Assembly (NCBI GenBank): GCA_015680685.1
Contig: MNCI01000651.1
Span: 1,317,507-1,370,645, forward strand
Length of the DNA: 53,139 nucleotides
Reading direction: 5' to 3'
From: Gnetum montanum
Taxonomy: Eukaryota; Streptophyta; Gnetopsida; Gnetales; Gnetaceae
Shown here: piece after piece, positions 44,900 through 53,139 of the stretch
How positions within the stretch are numbered: the first letter of the stretch is position 1
How the letters are laid out: each line of letters opens with the position of its first letter
Notes under the pieces: model-generated
Seen by the model: only the letters and a program-made list of their open reading frames with translations
Database searches by the model: none
What the model was told of the DNA's origin: nothing
Translations under genes and position numbers: made by a program

Positions 44900-46500
44900 A
44901 TGATGGACAACAAGCTGCAGATGTGTCTCATTGGGTTAAAAGGTCAACAAGAGCTACCAGACCTCCTGATAGGTACCCTCCTTCCCTGAATTATGAAATT
45001 TACAATGATAGTGGTGAACCGGAAACAGTGGAGGAAGCCATGACATGTGCTAATGCCACAAAGTGGAAGGCAACTATGCATGATGAATGGGAATCACTCT
45101 AGCAAAACAAAACATGGGAGCTGGTTCAGTTGTCAAAAGGGAGAAAACCCTTGGAGTGCAGATGGCTATACAGAATTAAAACAAAGGCCAATGGGGAAAA
45201 AAGTTTCAAGGCTAGGTTGGTGGTGAAAGGCTATGCACATAAACCATGTATAGACTTTCAAGAAATTTTTTCTTCAGTGGTGAAACACTCTTCTATACGT
45301 TTAGTGCTATCTTTGCTTGCTTGCATGGATATAGAGCTGGAACAACTTGACAAAAATAGCATTCTTGCATGAAGATTTGGATGATAAATATACATGAAAC
45401 AGCCCTAAGGGTATGAAAAATAGCAAAGTTCAGGTCTTGTTTGCAAACTGAAAAAGAGCTTACATGGCCTGAAACAAGCCCCTAGGTAGTGTCATAAAAG
45501 GTTTGCTACCTTTATGAAGAAGCTAATTTATTAGCGAAACAATCTGGACCACTGTGTATTTTTCTAAAGATTTTTCAGGTAAGTTTACAGTGTTGTTGCT
45601 GTATGTTGATGATATGTTAATTTCTGGAAATGACATGGCAAAGATAAAATGTCTAAAGCTAGAAATGGGCAAAGAATTTGCCATGAAGGATTTGGGATAG
45701 GCAAAGAAAATTCTTGGAATGCATATTTACAGGGACATAAAAAGGAAGAGGATGTGGCTGAGTCAGGAAGAATACATTGGACAGGTTCTAAAACATTTCA
45801 ACATCAAGGATGCAAAACCTGTAAGTACACCGTTTTTAGCACAATTTAATTTATCAAAGGACTGTTCAAAGTCAAAGGAGGATTTTGAAAAGGTAAAGAA
45901 TGTCCCATATACTTTTGTTGTTGGGTCATTGATGTATGTCATGGTTTGTACACATCTTAATATTGCTTATGCCGTTGGAGTAGGTAGTAGATTTATGACC
46001 AACTATGGGTGGAATCACTAGCTGGTTGTTAAATGGATTCTAAAATATTTAAAAGGCACAAAAATGCATTGCTTCTTTTTTGGAGATACTGATCTGCACA
46101 TTGAAGGTTTTGTAGATGCAAACTTTGTTGTTGATCATGATACAAGACATTCCACTACAAATTTCATGTTTATTTTGGTGGTGCAGTAGTGAGTTGGTTG
46201 TCACATCTACAACCACTGGTAACTTTATCTACAATCCAACCAGAATATGTAGCCCTCACAGAAGCATGCAAGGAGATGTTATGGATGAAGAGATTCCTGC
46301 AATCTCTTAGATTAAAATAGCAAAGGTATGATGTGTTTTGTGACAATTTGAGTGCAATCCATCTTGTAAAGAATGTTGCCTTTCATGCCAGGACGAAACA
46401 TATAGATGTCTAGTTCCACTTCATAAGAGAAATCATAGAGGACGACTTGGTGCATGTTCAAAAGTCCATACAAAGCTTAACGTTGCCGATGCTTTAACAA
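44900..46500 (+). pseudogene. Copia RT-RNase H, with frameshifts
   Basis: The RT begins around 45010 (EPETVEEAMTCANATKWK) and continues CRWLYRIKTKANGEKSFKAR. It shifts frame near 45355 before the FLHEDLDD block and again near 45600 at YVDDMLISGND. It continues AKKILGMHIYRDIKRKRMWL and VPYTFVVGSLMYVM. RNase H follows (GFVDANFVVDHDTRHSTTNF; PEYVALTEACKEMLWMKRFL; YDVFCDNLSAIHLVKN; ARTKHIDV) and ends near 46490. Between 44785 and 44900 is the decayed integrase C-terminal/linker. It is broken by many stops but every domain is traceable, so the element was once complete. Confidence 0.82.
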
Positions 46501-46690
46501 AACCAGTGATAGCTAAAAAGCACAATTTTTGTAGGAAGAAGCTTGGGATAGTTGAACCTTAATCAGAAGAGTGCATCTCTTGAAGGTTGGTTGGATTTGT
46601 CTTCAAGGAGAGTTTGTTGGAAAAGTGAAGACAAATACGTTACTATTATTTGTCGTATTTCTTCTTATGTTTTTAAAAGAATGTTGCATT

Positions 46691-46704
46691 AAAAAAAAGG
46701 GGGG
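46691..46704 (+). promoter_or_regulatory. Polypurine tract of the copia element
   Basis: AAAAAAAAGGGGGG, followed by TCACTT and the 3' LTR start at 46711. Confidence 0.8.
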
Positions 46705-46710
46705 TCACTT

Positions 46711-47020
46711 TGTAAAGTGATGTTTATGTGGGGATGTGTTTTATCCTACATGAGTTAGGATTGGGGTTTGGTCCTAATGTTTCCTTATAAATAGAAGGCT
46801 AAGGGTACCCTTTATATGTGTGTGTTTTTGATGCGGAAGTATTGTCTCAAGGTTTTACCTTAGAAACATGAGTCTTGTAGATGTTGATCTGAGATCTGTT
46901 GGAGTAATAAATTGGGTGCTTGGGAAAGCTATAAAGACGGCCTGTGTCCTTAAGATTTGAGCAGAATAAAAGGCAAATCAGCATTGTCATGAAGTGGAAC
47001 TCTTGTTTTCAATCATAACA
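46711..47020 (+). repeat. 3' LTR (310 bp) of the copia element
   Basis: Same termini and length as the 5' LTR. Confidence 0.9.
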
Positions 47021-47640
47021 TACAGTGCCCTCAGTTTCTAGGTTATAGATTTGCATATTTTCTACAAAACTTCCAGCACCTGGTTCCAAGCCAGGTAATT
47101 TTCCACAACTCAACTTCCAACATTTTGTTTGTAAAAGCATTTTACATATTTAAGGCATCACTGATCAAAAAATTTCTAAATTCTAAGGCATCATTGATCA
47201 AAAAATTTCCCTGTAAAATTCTGCACCAATCAAGTTCAGCGTTTCTCATGGTGATTTGATTAAACTTTCCAAATTTAGCTATCTTCCTACAAGACCTTCA
47301 ATGGTCTACCAGCTTTAAGCATATCCATTTTAGTGGATAAACATTTTATAATTTAATGGGCAAGGTCATCAGCTTCAGTTTAATTAGACCTAAAAAGTTG
47401 AAACCCCAAAAGGTTTCATAACACATTTGGTATGTTAAGCCATTTGGCAACTCGCTATTTTAAATGTTAAATTCAAGATATCATCCAATCGTCATAAGAC
47501 AAAGCAAGTATTAGCAATTCCCGTAAATTGGGTGACCATGTTCTATTTTGAGAGCTATGCTATTTAGCAAATATTCAATTAATGTATATATGTTGACAGT
47601 TGCTACTACCAGTACTAAAAATTGAAGTGCGCTAATTGCA
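47021..47640. other. Intronic DNA near exon 47670-47729
   Basis: A short imperfect duplication of about 33 bp lies at 47153-47212 ('AAGGCATCA(C/T)TGATCAAAAAATTTC'). Nothing else is recognised. Confidence 0.4.
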
Positions 47641-47669
47641 ACAAGAAGTGTGAGTATATGCATTCCTAC

Positions 47670-47729
47670 CCTCTTCATGGTATGGAGCTGGAAAGAACTG
47701 TCGGTAACACAAGGCTGACACTATAAAGC
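47670..47729 (-). CDS. Lipid phosphate phosphatase, penultimate coding exon
   Basis: A 60-bp exon on the - strand between an acceptor (…TTGATAACAG) and a donor (GAGG|GTAGGA). It encodes FIVSALCYRQFFPAPYHEE, matching the plant LPP segment '(V/A)…CYRQF(F/Y)P.PYHEEGW' just after the sixth membrane helix. It starts with two bases completing a Gly codon and ends with one base of the next codon; both phases fit its neighbours. Alone it would be too short to call; the fit with the upstream exon makes it sure. Confidence 0.88.
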
Positions 47730-47857
47730 CTGTTATCAAAAATGGCAACAATAAGCAAAATCAGCTGAACAAGTTGAATGTGCTCTTAAAAATCTCATAA
47801 AAATAATAGTAATAATTGTCATCGTGACTGTTGTAGTTATCAACAGTGGGAGAATAC
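47730..47857 (-). other. Short intron (128 bp) of the phosphatase gene
   Basis: GTATTC donor next to 47858 and AACAG acceptor next to 47729. AT-rich, without repeats. Its size is normal and contrasts with the introns on either side of the two exons. Confidence 0.85.
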
Positions 47858-48046
47858 CTAAAAGGCCTCCTGCAAAAACATCTTGCCAATGGTGCCAATA
47901 ATCATCTACACGTGAAACGCCAACCAAGGCAGCTACTAAAAGTGGAAAGAATACAATGCAGAGCTTTGCAGCATGGCCTCGACGATCGAACAAATTTATC
48001 TTCCCCGCCAGATACCATGAAAGATATCCCAACCCAGCAAAGCACC
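47858..48046 (-). CDS. Lipid phosphate phosphatase exon with catalytic motif C3
   Basis: A 189-bp exon on the - strand, acceptor …TTTTTGTGGCAG, donor G|GTATTC. It encodes [20 protein letters not shown], then [13 protein letters not shown], a hydrophobic helix, and [20 protein letters not shown]. The family's third catalytic motif SRx5Hx3D is intact ([12 protein letters not shown]); its first His is the phosphoenzyme-resolving residue in PAP2 phosphatases. The enzyme is a multi-pass membrane protein dephosphorylating phosphatidate and related lipid phosphates. The exon starts with two bases of a codon that would be TGG if the previous exon ends …HTS-T as in relatives. Motifs C1 (Kx6RP) and C2 (PSGH) are not in the window. 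Confidence 0.93.
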
Positions 48047-48129
48047 CTGCCACAAAAACCAGAAATTCAAAAGTTTGCCCCACTAGCAATAAACTTAGCT
48101 ATCCAGATATTGTTTACAGTACTTTGCAA

Positions 48130-49290
48130 CATAACAGATAGATGAAATACACTTATCAGGAACCTCCTTATAATAATATATCCAAGCATATAAGTATGAA
48201 ACGACAAAAATTGTTACATGTTAACCAACTGCAACTAAAAAATAGTTGGATTATAATAATTTCTTTTGAATCCAAAGAATAGCACTCCCTTTCACTGTTG
48301 TCATAACATTTCTGCTCCCCTGTGCAACCATGAAATATTTGCACTTTCAGTTTAAAATATTCTAATTTTTGACTGCTCTAATTTTTATTGTTCCTCTTTC
48401 TTAATTGGACTAACAAGAACATCAACCTTCATATTTTTCACCCACCCCCATTATTAAATAAAGCCAAGGAAACTTCTAGCCTCCCAGCTCATGAATATTA
48501 TGTGCAAGTATTTTGAAACCACTTTTCATGTGAACTTTCACAGTACATGGGCTGTCTCTGGCAATTTTGATATACAGGATTTGAACTCTATAAATATAGG
48601 TGCCACGTCCTTAGCATGTAAGCAAGGACCGTTCAGTTATAATTTCATTCGCACTCTTCTCATTGAACATGTTTGCAATTTCCTCCCCTGTTGTGCACAA
48701 TGTTAATTCTTGCGGTCTTTTTTTCAAGTTCTCACTCAGCAAAATGTGTTCACTCGTAGCTTAAGATTTTTTCAGCTACATTTGAGACTCTTTTGGCATC
48801 CTTGCTTATGGCTCAAAGATTCAATTTTCAAGTTCAAATTGGCTCCAATATTCAAGTGTTTACCTCAACAAGCACGAATGTAGATGATATCTTTGTTCAC
48901 ATCTCTACTCGTCTACTTATTTTACATGCATTTGATTGTCGTCGTGCTTTTTATCGTTATATGTACTGTTTTATTGGTTTGAGAATATCATAAGAACTAA
49001 AGTTGTGATCTTCTTCTTACTTCCAATTATGTTCCTTTGTGTATCGTAGCTGGCAAACACCAACAAGTTTCCTAGGCCTCGGTGCCAACTACACATTAAA
49101 CCCAATTGTAACAAGATCAGAGTTAGGTGTTTCACTTGGTTATAAGGTCAGTTATTTAAATTTAATTTTTTTTGGCATATAGGTGACAAAAAACCTAGTA
49201 CACTTGTTCATTTCATTTTATTTTATTTTTTGAGAAACCTTAGTAGATAGCTTATTTAAGCTTACAGTTGTAAACACCGGAGAAGGTTGG
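48130..49290. other. Intronic DNA, no element recognised
   Basis: Short + strand ORFs at 48491-48706 and 48793-48993 show no motif. The text around 49045-49150 is GC-richer but not coding in any convincing frame. Confidence 0.35.
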
Positions 49291-49309
49291 GTAACACATC
49301 ATTGTTAGC

Positions 49310-49400
49310 CTAGTAGGAAGATTCTTAATCTAGAAGCTCCAAGTTATGGGTTCAATTCTTAGACACAATGCTGAGTTATAAAGTTTTAATTTGACTATAA
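49310..49400 (+). mobile_element. SINE-like, tRNA-derived sequence
   Basis: 'GTTAGCCTAGTAGGAAG' (A-box-like at 49316) and 'GGTTCAATTC' (B-box-like, 49349-49358), with the same overall design as the SINE at 35021-35120 ('TTAGCCTAGT…' shared). Older and more diverged; no A tail is certain. Confidence 0.45.
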
Positions 49401-49699
49401 ACTAGCTTAGTTATATATTTATAATATATATTTATAATTTGGCCAAGAGAATCTTTAAAAAACTGAGTTGAATTTTAGTTCCTCTACTATATTGAATATT
49501 ATCCAAGTCACAATTTACTAGATTCAAAGTATTCCACAATAACTTTGGTCACATCACTATGATTGTATGATGAGAAGATAAATAATTCCATGTTTGGTAC
49601 TAAATCTTGTGCTGCAAAATATTTCTAAATTCTCATGGTGTTGTTTTCCATGCATGCTCCCCTTGCCCTTCCCAATTTCATACTTGTGCATTGCCATAC

Positions 49700-50600
49700 A
49701 AAGATGGAACAAGGGGGCTCCACCTCAATAGACCCCAACAGGACCCATTTCCCAACTTCCAAGCAAATCTAGCTTAGAAAACAAAAACAACACAATGAAG
49801 TGGAGAAAATCCCCCTTATATTAAGAAAACTCTCAAAGTACAGAGAAAATACATTCAAGATGAAGAGCCAAACTCAACTCACAAGTCTCTCAAGGATCTT
49901 AGAGGCCACACATGTCCCTTCTCAATCCCCAATTGCTCACCATGGAGTCAAAGCTCAAGACAAGATACTTATAAGAGATTCTCTCAACCTCTCTCAAGTG
50001 CTCTCCCTTGCCTCTCACTCAATTTCCTTACACAAGTTCTCTTCTTGCACAAGCTCTCCTTCCTCAAAAGCTCTCTCTCTTTCTCTTGGGTTAGGTCTCT
50101 TGGTGATACCAACAATGGTGATATACATCATTATTTATAGACAACCAAAAGACAAGAAACCTAGAAACCTTTCCTCAACTCACTTTGAAGTTCTTCAAAT
50201 GTTTCCCCAATCTTCTCAACTTCTCCCCGGTTGTTTCCATCCTTTTCCATCTTGTTTTGGTTGTTTCCTATATTGTGATGGGTGTGTGATGGGTGTTTTT
50301 AGAAGTTTCCCCGGCCGTACAGATCATCTCTAACCTTCAGAAGATATCTTCTATGTTAGCCCAACTCTCGGGGTAGATGTCTTCTGTCATTGCAAGATGT
50401 CTACTCCAACGTCAAGACATCTTGTGCAAGATGCCTCCTGCCTAGGGGAGAAGTCTCCCGTAAGACATCTTCTATACAGACAACGTCTCACCTAAGACGT
50501 CACCCAAACTACAAGATGTCTCCTCTAATTTCTAGATGTCTCCTTCACATCTAGGTCTCAGCCAAAACATCTCCTAGCCTTCCAAGATGTCTTCTTCAAG
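49700..50600 (-). mobile_element. LTR-like segment, minus orientation
   Basis: Read on the - strand: an upstream array of AGATGTCT-type words (50593 to 50342), then a TATA-like TATAAATAATG at about 50138, then a purine-rich leader with AAGAGAAAGAGAGAGAGC. This is the layout of U3-TATA-R in an LTR. No second copy or clear TG/CA ends were found in the window. The + strand ORF of 177 codons at 49800-50333 is Ser/Leu-rich antisense of the leader and not credible as a gene. Confidence 0.35.
50342..50593. promoter_or_regulatory. Array of AGAYRTCT words at ~20/13-bp steps
   Basis: AGATGTCT or its reverse complement AGACATCT, with near variants, starts at 50342, 50375, 50395, 50415, 50429, 50450, 50463, 50482, 50495, 50514, 50534, 50547, 50566 and 50585. 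Steps are mostly 19-21 or 13-14 bases. Confidence 0.6.
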
Positions 50601-50629
50601 CCTGAAACCTGCAAAACACACATGTAAGG

Positions 50630-50830
50630 CAAAACAAGGGGATCAGGAGAGGTCCTTACACCAAAAGACATAAATATAGAAGCCACAAATTCACTTGAAG
50701 CAAATATGTTAGGGTTGTTACCAATAGGCTTTCCCTGAAATGTTATGGATGAAATATTATTTAGCATTACCAATCTATAACCGGTAGTTAGCCTCTTAGC
50801 CAAATCAATGAGGTATGAGGTATCTTTGGG
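50630..50830 (-). other. Exon-like open stretch, unassigned
   Basis: On the - strand, DTSYLIDLAKRLTTGYRLVM, then SSITFQGKPIGNNPNIFASS and FVASIFMSFGV runs without stops and meets a GTAAGG donor-like site. Composition looks coding, but I cannot name a family. It could be an unrelated captured exon or chance. It is not part of LPP. Confidence 0.22.
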
Positions 50831-51384
50831 AGAGAACTAGTGGGGCAAAGCATATCTGAGAAAAGAAGGCTACATAACTACACATCTATGAGAGAAGAAA
50901 ACTTTTAGTCTTCTATTACCGAAACTGAAATCTTCCATATTTTCTATGGTTGAAATTCCTGGTTTGGTTACACCTTGATTGTTGTAATTTACTGAAAGCC
51001 AATTAATGATTTTGCATATCAATACCTCTTGTTATGCCTTTGCTTAATTTCTTGCAAAAACCTGGTGTCATTTTGGGGATTTAAACATTGTGTGAGATAT
51101 GTGTGGCTCTTAGGATTTATTTAATGAGGTTCCACACAGAGTGTGTAGCAAAAACAACAATTTTGGCAGCAGAACTTAAGAAAAGATGATGCAAATTGAT
51201 TGCAATGAATATAAAGGGCTAGAAGAGATGGAAATTAAACAACTAACAAAGAAATTAGGGTAGCACCATGGTTAAGCCAAAAAGGTAGAAAGATAAATGG
51301 TAGGTTGGAATGACACTTTTCCATGGGTTTTGATCTTGATGCTTGTTGCAGTATTTATGAGAGTGCCTTGTTGCAATTACGTCT

Positions 51385-51760
51385 ACAATTTAGAAATGAT
51401 TAGTGAATTTATCTATAACTTCATGATTATGATGGATTTGAGTTATGTCAATGACCATATCCTCATAATGTGTAGAATTCAGTGCTAATTTATGGATTTA
51501 CCTATGATTTCATGATTGTGATGATTTGAGTGGTCTTGATAACTACGTACTTATGATTTAGAAGATTTGCTCCTGGTCTGTAGAACTATCTATAATTTCA
51601 TAATTGTGATGGATTTAAGTGCCATAGATTATCATGTGTTCATGATTTGTAATATTTGGTGCTCATTAGTATATCTATTTAGGGTTTCATAATTGTGATA
51701 AATATCAGCAGTGTTGATGTGCTCATGACTTTTATGATGAATAGTGCTTTTTATAGCATT
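51385..51760. repeat. 89-bp degenerate tandem repeat, four copies
   Basis: 'TCAT(G/A)ATT(A/G)TGAT' begins at 51421, 51510, 51599 and 51688, exactly 89 apart. Neighbouring words (ATCTATAA-TT, GATTTGAGT, TCATGATTT) follow the same period. Confidence 0.75.
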
Positions 51761-51949
51761 GGTTTTAAGTTGTGTTATGCATTGTTTGAGTGGTTTAAGA
51801 ATTATTTGATTAGTGCTAGCTAAAAAACAGAAATGTGATGCAGGAGGTAGAAGTTTGAATTCCTACAAATTCATCACTAGTTTAGAATCTAAAATGAGTT
51901 GGTGACTAGTTAAATGACCTATGATTCTTGTCTATAATTGAATACCATT

Positions 51950-53139
51950 ATCATCATCATTGCCCGGTCTAGCTGGCGTTGTCACTGTGCCTCCTCCTCC
52001 TGTTCTTACTCGTGTTGGGCTCTTTCAACCACCTCGTGCTTTGTGTGAGCGGTCTCCTCCTACAGCAGCTCGTCCCTCACTTGGGCACGGATCTCGTCCA
52101 CCAGACGGGCCCAGGCTGCATCCGCCAGAAGTGTTTGTTGCCTTATTCTCTCCTGCTCCCTTTCACAGAACTAGGTTTCCATCTCAGCCCAAGCTTGCGT
52201 GAGAGCTTCCTCCCATTTTGCCTCCCACTCTCGGTGCTCAACGTTGTGTGCCGCAGCTGCGGCCTCCTGTGCCACTTGCTGTAACGCCTCGTCCCTACTT
52301 TTGTTGCGCCCCAAGGTTTCAGGCGGCACCGCCTCCGATTTCACCCTGGGGTTTGGGGGCCTCCATCCTCAATGTCTACGTCTTCTCCTCGTATATGTAA
52401 CTGCTGGCTGGGTCTACAGACTCTCCCGGGTGGCCGAAGATGTTGGGTCAGACAAGTGGCCTCCCCGCAAGGGGGCACTCTGCAGCCCTAATGGGTGTTG
52501 ACCACCCACCCCCCCCCCCCCCCCCCCCNTCACTACTCCCTACCACAAGGCTAGAATGAGCCCGGAGCGGCAGCCTCGCCTCTACTATTGCAAGGTCACC
52601 AGAAAAAACCATGGCAGGTTAACCCTAAGTCTCATTTTAAGGCATTTGAGGAAGGCAAAGTGGATGCCTTGGAGTTTAGACCCGTTGCCAGACTGGACAA
52701 AAAATCTGTCCACCAGATCCGCTGCTTGGGCCCAGATTCGGGGCAAGGAGGATTTGGGAACTTGTCTACTCTGTGTGTGTGGAACCAGCCCATTGAAGAA
52801 AATTTCTACGTCCTATAGCCCTCGTGCAAATGTCAAAATGACTTCGCCACCGGCCTGGGCCCCCAGACACCTGGCAATCGAAGCCTCAGTGACGATGACC
52901 TCTACACCCCGAAAGTAGGTTTGGTCATTGTGCCAATTAGTGAAAAAAGCATCATCTAAAAGGTCCGGGTCACCAACTAGCCGTTGTAGGGCGCCACTCC
53001 AGCCACACTACTCCACCATCAGCCACAACTCCTCATCTACTTGGAAAACAGCGTAGTTAGGCTCATACATCGACGTGACTCCCATCGCTACCTCAATCTC
53101 TTTCCACGTAGTTACGGCCTAGGAAACCATGAGTTTGGA
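51950..53139 (-). pseudogene. Retroelement gag-like ORF, GC-rich, minus strand
   Basis: On the - strand from the window edge, a frame with few stops encodes a globular part: MYEPNYAVFQVDEELWLMVE, DPDLLDDAFFTNWHND, YFRGVEVIVTEASIARCLGA, VEIFFNGLVPHTQS, AADLVDRFF and GIHFAFLKCLKMRL. After the poly-C/N break it continues as a charged coiled coil (EALQQVAQEAAAAAHNVEHR, WEEALTQAWAEMET, LVDEIRAQVRDELL, EVVERAQHE). The first part resembles the N-terminal 'plant transposon/gag-like' domain common in plant retroelements, from memory and not certain. Stops at former CAG/CAA/TGG codons make it inactive. Confidence 0.55.
52509..52529. other. 20-base poly-C run ending in N
   Basis: Twenty C residues followed by a single N at 52529, inside the gag-like ORF. 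Probably a join or an unresolved homopolymer in the assembly; the frame across it cannot be trusted. Confidence 0.85.

Larger units (their letters stand above)
42268..47020 (+). mobile_element. Full-length decayed Ty1/copia retrotransposon
   Basis: LTRs of 310 bp at 42268-42577 and 46711-47020 (TGTAAAGTGATG … CATAACA). An initiator-Met primer site follows two bases after the 5' LTR and a polypurine tract lies six bases before the 3' LTR. Coding order is gag, protease, integrase, RT, RNase H, as in Ty1/copia. By eye the LTRs differ at about 38 of 310 positions (about 12%), more than those of the Athila-like element. No matching target duplication: AATGT on the left, TACAG on the right. It lies antisense to the phosphatase gene, within its giant intron. 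Confidence 0.9.
29728..47669 (-). other. Giant intron (17,942 bp) of the phosphatase gene
   Basis: Bounded on the - strand by a GTAGGA donor (47669 downward) and a TTTTGCAG acceptor (ending 29728). It contains at least two copia insertions, an RTE LINE fragment, an L1-type LINE remnant, a SINE and several tandem repeats. The interior holds no further exon of this gene that I can see; known plant LPP proteins need none between these two. Confidence 0.7.
48047..53139 (-). other. Upstream intron of the phosphatase gene, at least 5,093 bp
   Basis: No - strand exon encoding the expected '…SFPSGHTS' end, or the earlier Kx6RP motif, could be found up to the window's end. The preceding exons must lie beyond 53139 and this intron also exceeds 5 kb. 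Confidence 0.6.

Noticed and set aside
47846-48145. Plus-strand ORFs opposite the phosphatase exons
   Set aside because: Shadows of the minus-strand exon that encodes the SRx5Hx3D motif.
49800-50333. 177-codon ORF on the plus strand
   Set aside because: Ser/Leu/Phe-rich translation of the antisense of a purine-rich leader (CTCTCT/TTCTC runs); no motif, and the other strand has a TATA-leader layout.

Overview
This window looks like nuclear DNA of a seed plant, most probably a conifer or other gymnosperm. That assignment is inference: there is one plant-type multi-exon gene with an intron of about 18 kb, surrounded and filled by nested, heavily decayed retroelements, with almost no intact reading frames.

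Layout. (1) 1-7.27 kb: a roughly 2.5-kb unit repeated in tandem 2.5 times. Each unit carries a decayed Ty3/gypsy-type retropepsin on the + strand and a GGCCTTAAACT minisatellite. The two full units also carry a decayed reading frame on the - strand. (2) 7.27-10.0 kb: an LTR remnant fused directly to a decayed Ty3/gypsy RNase H-integrase, then an unassigned ORF. (3) 10.0-15.7 kb: AT-rich DNA with a degenerate satellite built on 'TCTACCATGTCAGCTTC'-like words. (4) 15.70-26.61 kb: an old LTR element without recognisable pol. Its 3' LTR was split by a younger Athila-like Ty3/gypsy element at 19211-26106, which has 5-bp ATTGT target duplications, TG...CA LTRs, a tRNA-Asp primer site, a gag-protease frame with ten stops and no frameshift, and an 888-bp assembly gap. 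(5) 29.45-48.05 kb: the last three coding exons (- strand) of a lipid phosphate phosphatase (PAP2 family). The last two are separated by a 17,942-bp intron. Inside it lie a truncated copia element hit by an RTE LINE, a tRNA-derived SINE, several minisatellites, an L1-type LINE remnant and a complete but decayed copia element (42268-47020). (6) 48.05-53.14 kb: at least 5.1 kb of the next upstream intron, with another SINE-like sequence, an LTR-like minus-strand segment with an AGATGTCT array, an 89-bp tandem repeat, and a GC-rich minus-strand retroelement gag-like ORF interrupted by a poly-C/N assembly break.

The only host gene I can support is the phosphatase. Its SRx5Hx3D catalytic motif and splice phases are intact, so it is probably functional despite the load in its introns. 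Everything else is mobile DNA at different stages of decay, mostly C-to-T-type stop codons.
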